Positions 61,331-64,000 of a DNA stretch of 64,000 bases are shown piece by piece. Position 1 is the stretch's first letter. The number at the start of each line of letters is the position of its first letter. The notes under the pieces were generated by a model. The model made no database searches. It was not told the origin of the DNA and was given only the letters and a program-made list of their open reading frames with translations. The position numbers were made by a program, and so were the translations under genes. Location of the stretch: NCBI GenBank assembly GCA_014843695.1, contig CM026391.1, forward strand, positions 37,695,515 to 37,759,514. Direction: 5' to 3'. The DNA comes from Archivesica marissinica (lineage: Eukaryota; Mollusca; Bivalvia; Venerida; Vesicomyidae).

Positions 61331-64000
61331 TGGATTCATGAATGTTTAGCAAATATACTCAGTGTGATGGGTTCATGAATGTTTAGCAAATATACTCAGT
61401 GTGATTGGTTCATGAATGTTTAGTAAATATACTCAGTGTGATGGGTTCATGAATGCTTAGCAAATATACTCAGTCTGCTGGGTTCATGAATGTTTAGTAA
61501 ATATACTCAGTCTGATGGATTCATGAATGCTTAGCAAATATATTCAGTGTGATGCGTTCATTAATGTTTAGCAAATGTACTCACTCTGATGGGTTCATGA
61601 ATGTTTAGTAAATATACTCAGTGTGATGGTCATGAATGTTAGCAATATACTCATTGGTCATGAAAATACTCAGTTGATGGGTTCATGAATGTTTAGCAAA
61701 TTACTCATTGATGGGTTCATGATGTTTAGCAAATATACTCAGTGTGATGGGTTCATGAATGCTTAGCAAATATACTCAGTGTGATGGGTTCATGAATGTT
61801 TAGCAAATATACTCAGTGTGCGGGTTCATGAATGTTTAGCAAATATACTCAGTCTAATGGGTTCATGAATGTTTAGCAAATATACTCAGTGTGATGGGTT
61901 CATGAATGTTTAGCAAATATACTCAGTCTGATGGGTTCATGAATGTTTAGCAAATATACTCAGTGTGATGGGTTCATGAATGTTTAGCAAATATACTCAG
62001 TCTGATGGGTTCATGAATGTTTAGCAAATATACTCAGTGTGATGGATTCATGAATGTTTAGCAAATATACTCAGTGTGATGGGTTCATGAATGTTTAGCA
62101 AATATACTCAGTCTGATGGGTTCATGAATGTTTAGCAAATATACTCAGTGTGATGGGTTCATGAATGTTTAGCAAATATACTCAGTGTGATGGGTTCATG
62201 AATGTTTAGCAAATATACTCAGTCTGATGGGTTCATGAATGTTTAGCAAATATACTCAGTGTGATGGGTTCATGAATGTTTAGCAAATATACTCAGTGTG
62301 ATGGGTTCATGAATGTTTAGCAAATATACTCAGTGTGATGGATTCATGAATGTTTAGCAAATATACTCAGTGTGATGGGTTCATGAATGTTTAGCAAATA
62401 TACTCAGTGTGATGGGTTCATGAATGTTTAGCAAATATACTCAGTCTGATGGATTCATGAATGCTTAGCAAATATACTCAGTGTGATGGGTTCATGAATG
62501 TTTAGCAAATATACTCAGTCTGATGGGTTCATGAATGTTTAGCAAATATACTCAGTGTGATGGGTTCATGAATGTTTAGCAAATATACTCAGTGTGATGG
62601 GTTCATGAATGTTTAGCAAATATACTCAGTGTGATGGGTTCATGAATGTTTAGCAAATATACTCAGTCTAATGGGTTCATGAATGTTTAGCAAATATACT
62701 CAGTGTGATGGGTTCATGAATGTTTAGCAAATATACTCAGTGTGATGGGTTCATGAATGTTTAGCAAATATACTCAGTGTGATGGGTTCATGAATGTTTA
62801 GCAAATATAATCAGTGTGATGGATTCATGAATGTTTAGCAAATATACTCAGTGTGATGGATTCATGAATGTTTAGCAAATATACTCTGTTTGATGGTGCA
62901 TGAATGTTTAGCAAATATACTCAGTGTAATGGACTCATGAATGTTAGCAAATATACTCAGTGTGTTGGATTCATGAATGTTTTGCAAATCTACTCAGTGT
63001 GATGGGTTCATGAATGTTTAGCAAATGTACTCACTCTGATGGGTTCATGAATGTTTAGCAAATGTACTCACTCTGATGGGTTCATGAATGTTTAGCAAAT
63101 ATACTCAGTCTGCTGGGTTCATGAATGTTTATTAGATATACTCAGTCTGATGGATTCATGAATGCTTAGCAAATATACTCAGTGTGATGGGTTCATGAAT
63201 GTTTAGCAAATATACTCAGTGTGATGGGTTCATGAATGTTTAGCAAATATACTCAGTCTGGTGGGTTCATGAATGTTAGCAAATATACTCAGTGTGATGG
63301 GTTCATGAATGTTTAGCAAATATACTCAGTGTGATGGGTTCATGAATGTTAGCAAATATACTCAGTGTGATGGGTTCATGAATGTTTAGCAAATATACTC
63401 AGTCTGATGGGTTCATGAATGTTTAGCAAATATACTCAGTCTGATGGGTTCATGAATGTTTAGTAAATATACCCAGTCTGATGGATTCATGAATGCTTAG
63501 CAAATATACTCAGTGTGATGGGTTCATGAATGTTTAGCAAATATACTCAGTGTGATGGGATCATGAATGTTTAGCAAATATACTCAGTGTGATGGGTTCA
63601 TGAATGTTTAGCAAATATACTCAGTGTGATGGGTTCATGAATGTTTAGCAAATATACTCAGTGTGATGGGTTCATGAATGTTTAGCAAATATACTCAGTG
63701 TGATGGGTTCATGAATGTTTAGCAAATATACTCAGTGTGATGGATTCATGAATGTTTAGCAAATATACTCAGTGTGATGGGTTCATGAATGTTTAGCAAA
63801 TATACTCAGTCTGATGGGTTCATGAATGTTTAGCAAATATACTCAGTGTGATGGGTTCATGAATGTTTAGCAAATATACTCAGTCTGATGGTTCAGAATG
63901 TTTAGCAAATATACTCAGTGTGATGGGTTCATGAATGTTTAGCAAATATACTCAGTGTGATGGATTCATGAATGTTTAGCAAATATACTCAGTGTGATGG

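Larger units (their letters stand above)
56600..63570 (+). repeat. Long-range block duplication in array E, 6571-bp offset
   Basis: A run of rare variants occurs in the same order near 56600-57000 and 63170-63570. It comprises gtctggtggg (56685 and 63256), two gttagc short units, tagtaaatatacccag (cccag at 56901 and 63472) and gatgggatcatg (ggga at 56986 and 63557). All give exactly 6571 bp. Constancy over about 300 bp rules out chance recurrence of single variants. Confidence 0.88.
55460..64000 (+). repeat. Tandem array E, 37-bp monomer (about 230 copies)
   Basis: A head-to-tail array with core cagtgtgatgggttcatg followed by aatgtttagcaaatatact, period 37 bp, cut by the window end. Frequent variants are cagtctgatgg, ggattcat, gcttagc and gttagc (one base shorter). 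Truncated units with tatactggattc or tatactcgattc occur near 57566, 58552, 58800, 59122 and 60296. Stops occur in every frame. Small-deletion clusters lie at 57890-57925, 61625-61730 and 63885-63900. Confidence 0.97.

Noticed and set aside
1..64000. Telomeric repeat
   Set aside because: No TTAGGG-type or related short telomere motif occurs in tandem; monomers are 22-37 bp.

Overview
The window is almost entirely eukaryotic repetitive DNA. Four very large tandem arrays with short monomers (30, 22, 28 and 37 bp) fill about 85% of the readable bases. Between the third and fourth array is an 8.9 kb island of ordinary-looking AT-rich DNA carrying transposon remnants and several small minisatellites. 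I see no intact protein-coding gene, no rRNA and no functional tRNA gene. A decayed APE-type non-LTR retrotransposon, three tRNA-derived SINE copies and one long foldback element point to a metazoan. The LINE and SINE style suggests a lophotrochozoan, most likely a mollusc (bivalve or gastropod). That is an inference from element style, not a search result.

Layout: 1-19636, array A (30 bp), continuing off the left edge. 19637-19741, a few array-B monomers. 19742-20038, about ten array-A monomers in inverted orientation. 20039-34817, array B (22 bp, with 26 bp variants). 34818-35817, exactly 1000 N (assembly gap) hiding the B/C junction. 35818-46540, array C (28 bp). 46545-48770, LINE remnant (endonuclease and reverse-transcriptase pieces), split by a SINE with a 13 bp target-site duplication. 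49234-49820, 66 bp minisatellite with an open frame. 50710-51136, 35 bp minisatellite. 51468-51502, tetranucleotide microsatellite. 51538-51965, 50 bp minisatellite. 52359-52664 and 53894-54181, two copies of a second SINE in opposite orientations. 54350-54821, long inverted repeat with YY1-like motifs in both arms. 55143-55250, 54 bp tandem duplication. 55460-64000, array E (37 bp), continuing off the right edge.

Every large array carries a second level of organisation. Blocks of tens of monomers with shared rare variants recur at fixed offsets (540, 628-658 and 659 bp in A; about 2.4 kb in B; 1369, 2792-2820 and 4847 bp in C; 986 and 6571 bp in E). This indicates block-wise amplification or unequal exchange. 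Dense clusters of small deletions inside otherwise clean arrays, together with the N gap, suggest that parts of the sequence are unpolished long-read consensus. Copy numbers and fine structure should therefore be read with caution.

The many long open frames in A and B follow from monomers that lack stop triplets (30 bp is a multiple of 3; the + strand of the B consensus contains no stop). I do not annotate them as genes.
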